Position numbers and translations under genes: made by a program. This document shows positions 60,301 to 64,000 of a stretch of DNA of 64,000 bases, one piece after another (positions within the stretch are counted from its first letter, which is position 1; the number at the start of each line of letters is the position of its first letter). Under the pieces are notes generated by a model, which was given only the letters and a program-made list of their open reading frames with translations, did no database searches and had not been told where the DNA came from. Source of the DNA: Anastatus disparis (taxonomy: Eukaryota; Arthropoda; Insecta; Hymenoptera; Eupelmidae); assembly GCA_017163975.1 (NCBI GenBank), contig JAFFSR010000242.1:3125001-3189000 (forward strand), in the 5' to 3' direction.

Positions 60301-61332
60301 TTTTAACAACATTAAATGCTCACAGATTTCTGCATAATTTTATGGAAGAAAAACAATTCCAAAGTTAGAAACGGAAACCGGTACCCAAACTCCTGATTTT
60401 CTTCTTACGAATGTAACTAAATAAAATAAATAAAGAAAAAATCTACTTGAAAGGATAAGAAAATGTTTATTTTTATGTTGAAAAAAAAATTTCTCACGCA
60501 ATCACACGAATACGTAAATATTGACTTGATCGATATTATTGCCCTTTCAAATGTCTACAAGCAATTAAGCTAATTACGAATGGAATGTTCCATTTAATTT
60601 ACGACATATATCATATACCTATAAAACGATGTGTATACATATAATCGTTATATAGTTATCCAAACAAAATTTTCCGTGTATACCAGGCAATAGTTGTACA
60701 GTATTGAGTGTACTTTACTAAGAGTTTACATATATATACTATGCGAATGTATAGATCCGTCAAATCACAGTTTGTTATTCAAGTATATATACTATGCGAA
60801 GCTTTGACACTTTGTGAAACTATATGGTCAAAGTTTTCCTAACAAACCAGACGAATAGGAGGATCTAGATGTGTTTCGCTAAATTTATGCTTCTTGAAAT
60901 TACTAAATTTACAGAAAAAATAAAGCATTTAATATTTTATTTCATAATAATTGTTATTATTTTATACATTCTGGTCACAAATAACATTTTATTTTAATTT
61001 ATTCATTTAGATTTATTCATTTTTAATTAACTTTTTCAATTTAATCTTACTGTTTACATTTGTTAATTTAATATAAATTTAAATTTTAATGAATTTTATT
61101 TATTTGATATATTTAAATAATAAGTTGACGGTGGTGCTTGGTTATCTCAATTTCATAAAAATAAATTCAAACAAAATAATTTAATTTTTTTTCTTTGGTT
61201 CATAGTATGTTGGACATTTTGAAACAAAGAATAACTTTACATAGTTTTAACGATTTACAATAATAAATAATCTTTAAAGGACCAACACTCGTCTTTAGAT
61301 GTCATGGTCTGGTTCGCCATGATTTAATTCTA
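57345..61332. other. Noncoding DNA with a few less AT-rich islands
   Basis: No gene is visible. 57940-58340 and 60500-60880 are less repetitive and could be regulatory. 60020-60220 shares GTTCAAAAAGCTCA and TTTAATCAAAAAG words with the centre of the foldback at 61333-61899, so it may be a decayed relative. Short minus-strand frames at 58944-59336 look random. Confidence 0.4.
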
Positions 61333-61899
61333 ACTAGAAGAGGACCCCTTGTTTAGATCACGGATCTTGCTGTAACTTGCGGATATATTTTTATACAGAA
61401 AATTTTATACATAAAATCATGAAAAAAGCAGGGAGCATTCGCTCTAACGCTTGATCATTCCAAGATTAATAAATCATTGTTTATAATATTGAATATTACT
61501 TCCCAATGGGAGATTCCAAGCTCATTCTGCAAAATCCTAGTAAAAATTGAGATTAAATCCTTTTGATTGAAAAAAAAACGTGTTCAAAAAGCTCAACCCA
61601 TTTAAAAATTATGGAAAAATAAAAATTGTTATAAAATTTATTATAAAAATTAGCATACAATTAAACTTTAAATTTTCATAAAATTATTGTGCTGATTTTT
61701 TTCATGTTTTTCATTTTGCTATAACGTTTGAATGGGTCGAGCTTTTTGAACACATTTTTTTTAATCAAAAGGATTTAATCTTAACTTTTACTAGAATTTT
61801 GCAGAATGAACTTGGAAGCTTTTTCATGATTTTATGTATAAAAACATATTAGCAAGTTACAGCAAGATCCATGACCCAAACAAAGAGTCCTCTTTTAGT
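61333..61899. repeat. Long foldback element, relative of 2444-3104
   Basis: The left end has ACTAGAAGAGGACCCCTTGT, and the right end has CAAAGAGTCCTCTTTTAGT. The arms share ATCACGGATCTTGCTGTAAC-type and CATAAAATCATGAAAAA segments with their complements; the centre is near 61640. The ends match those of 2444-3104, and the middle differs. Confidence 0.75.
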
Positions 61900-64000
61900 A
61901 AGAGAATTCATAATTCATTTCCATGTAAATAACAAACTGTTGCAATTTAAAAAATATTGGCTTTTTAAAAATTAACAATATTTCATAAATTTTATATATA
62001 TCGCAAAAACAATACACATAGTAGCAGAAAAAGATTAAAACAAAAAGTTATAAAATTTTTAAAAGCTTAATAAACGAGAATCATAAAAAAATTATTTATT
62101 GCTCCTACAAATATCAAAATATACTTAAAAAGAAGAAAAAAAGGTAAGCGTAAATAAAATCCATAAAAGACTTTTTAATGATTCTTATGAAGCAAACGAC
62201 ATTCGTATGTACAAAATAATAAAGAAAAGTGAAAAAGTTTTAAAAAAATATATACACAACCCATTAATACAAAGGATAATATCATCACTTTATCTACCTT
62301 AAAAATGTATAATCCATTACGCGTCACGGTATTCAAAAAATTTTTTTTTCTACTTCTCTTCTTAAACAATAGCATCAGTCAAAATCTACAATACTTTGTT
62401 TTCGCGCTCACAAAAGAAGCATAACAAAAGAATTTCAAAAAAAAATATATATATATAAAAGTCAACTCATAGTTATAAATTGTAACTAAAGCTGAAGAGA
62501 AAGAGAGAAAGAGAAAAAGAGAGGTTTAGTACTATAAACTTTTATCGCCGCAAGGCGCGTTGCTTCGGGGATATATGCTTGAATGAACTGGTGGGCTGTT
62601 TGCACGAGGCGCTTATATTTTTGCTATTGCTGCGTTCTCCTGCTCACCTCATAGTATGATCGGATAATGGAAAAATAAAATTATCGTCCAACATCCATTA
62701 TCGACTTATTTACCTCATGTGCTTTAGCTATTTCTCTTTTCTCTTTACTTTTGTGTTCCTATATATCTCTCTCTCTCTCTTTTTTTTCATTTTATCATTC
62801 TTTCTGTCTCTAGCCTCTCTCTATTTTTTGTACTTTAGTTTGTGTATAAAAAGGATATAGAGAAATTCTTTATGTTCAAAGAATGTACGATCACAATAAA
62901 GAGTACACAATCGACAGGTGAATATTTACAATATACATATATTTAAACTTTTAACTTTTTTTTTCATTTTTCACGTTCAATTCAATTTATGAGTTTTTAA
63001 TTTTATTGTCAAATCAAAGCATACTTTCGAAAATATTTAATTAATTTTTATAAAGCTATTCATTTTTCCTGACTGTTTATTCCAGTGTAAATAGTATTTA
63101 TTTTATATCAGCTTAGAATTTGATGTTTTTTTTTTGTTTCGATGATAGCAGGATCTAGATATATCCTCTTTGTTTCGTACTGTTAGTAAAAAAGGCTTTA
63201 ATTCTCAGAATAAAACTAATTTTCTAAATATATTCTTAATTATATAGTTTTCTGAAAGCTAAAACTTAAACAAGTTTTAAATAAGCAATGAATAAACAAA
63301 ATTTTCATCTTATAATCTTAATCTTTTATATACTGCATTAATGATTTTTCCATTACTTAACTAATCCAAGCACAAACGCTCGTAACTCGACTATTCAATC
63401 TTCCTTTTTAACAGTCTTTCAAGATGCAGGCTAGCGTCAAGCCAAAGTGACGCCTTTTCTCTTTTATAACGTAAATTGCATTTTTTATTTCTTTTTAATT
63501 TATATAGAGTGGGACCAAAAGCGGATCCGATATTCAAATTTAGGTCGTGCGCGAAATACACTTTTACGGCCAAGAGCCTTCAATGCTTTACGAAATTTAA
63601 TTCTTTGGAATAGGGAGAGAGGAAAAAGAGAAAGAGAGGATGATAAAAAAAATAGCCTGGCATCTCTTGCGATTAATTGAAAAAAAAAAAAAGTTTGCAC
63701 AGGTTTTCGCTGTTGATAGTGCCTATATTGTCAAAATTTGTTTGCCTTTTTTTGAAAAGTTAAAAACAAAAATGTAGTGATAAAGGCTTATTTTTTGATG
63801 TTACGTCACTCAAATTTAAAAGAAATTTCGAAATTTTTTTTTGAAAATTGGTAAATTTGTAAATTTAACAATTTCTTTTCAGATTAAAAGTGGAAGTATA
63901 AATTTATAAATAAAGATAAATTTAATTTAACAATAACATTAAAAATATTCTATTGTTATATTTGAAAAATTTATTCAAAATTCAATAATATTTACATTTC
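61900..64000. other. Noncoding DNA, possible regulatory islands
   Basis: No gene is visible. 62480-62900 (AGAGAGAAAG tract, then GC-richer unique sequence with TTATCG words, then CT-rich tract) and 63370-63720 are less AT-rich than their surroundings. Overlapping 60-77 codon frames on both strands in 63391-63700 have no recognisable domain. Confidence 0.4.

Noticed and set aside
63391..63700. Three overlapping frames of 60-77 codons
   Set aside because: Both strands are open equally, purine-rich, and without any domain or splice support.
43272..64000. Hox-cluster microRNA (miR-993 or miR-10)
   Set aside because: I looked for the CCCTGTAG-type seed and the matching arm near the homeobox exon and did not see either by eye; a computed search would be needed to be certain.

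Overview
The window is AT-rich eukaryotic DNA with spliced genes, almost no long open reading frames, and a very dense load of palindromic and foldback mobile elements. The only gene that points to a known chromosomal neighbourhood is a homeobox exon at 53346-53590. Its homeodomain is of the zerknullt (zen, Hox3-derived) type, so the window is probably part of an insect Hox cluster. The AT content, degenerate telomere-like satellites and repeat types would fit a hymenopteran such as a parasitoid wasp, but that placement is inference.

Layout. 1-3.1 kb: palindromic elements, a decayed reading frame and a long foldback. 3.2-14.8 kb: a spliced gene of the FLYWCH zinc finger plus MULE transposase type. 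Most exon junctions agree in phase, and its introns are filled with other elements, including a ~4 kb element with ~0.5 kb inverted ends at 7.48-11.53 kb. 14.8-17 kb: nested inverted-repeat elements, one a hAT-type element with a perfect 8-bp target duplication. 17-19 kb: two remnants of a duplicated dead gene. 19.75-24.92 kb: two adjoining telomere-like satellites, a degenerate heptamer (TAAACCC-like) and then about 4.4 kb of hexamer (AGCCTT/AGCCTA/AGCCCT). 27-32.5 kb: two paralogous three-exon genes, tail to tail, for small secreted, cysteine-free, lysine/glutamate-rich helical proteins with matching promoters. 33-43.3 kb: foldback elements, hairpin elements, a tRNA-derived element and a TTAA-flanked repeat. 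43.3-53.3 kb: mostly unique AT-rich DNA. 53.3 kb: the homeobox exon. 54.2-55.5 kb: a tandemly duplicated hairpin element. 55.5-64 kb: mostly noncoding DNA with two more inverted-repeat elements and some less AT-rich islands that could be regulatory.

The genes do not form one pathway. The most notable points are the divergent zen-like gene with a very short C-terminal tail, the conserved secreted-protein pair beside it, the satellite block, and a recurring hairpin element family (at least nine copies) whose stem tip is usually a variant of CCTCGCTTCGCTC and which often sits beside its own tandem-repeat module. No bacterial genes, CRISPR arrays, rRNA genes or intact tRNA genes were seen.
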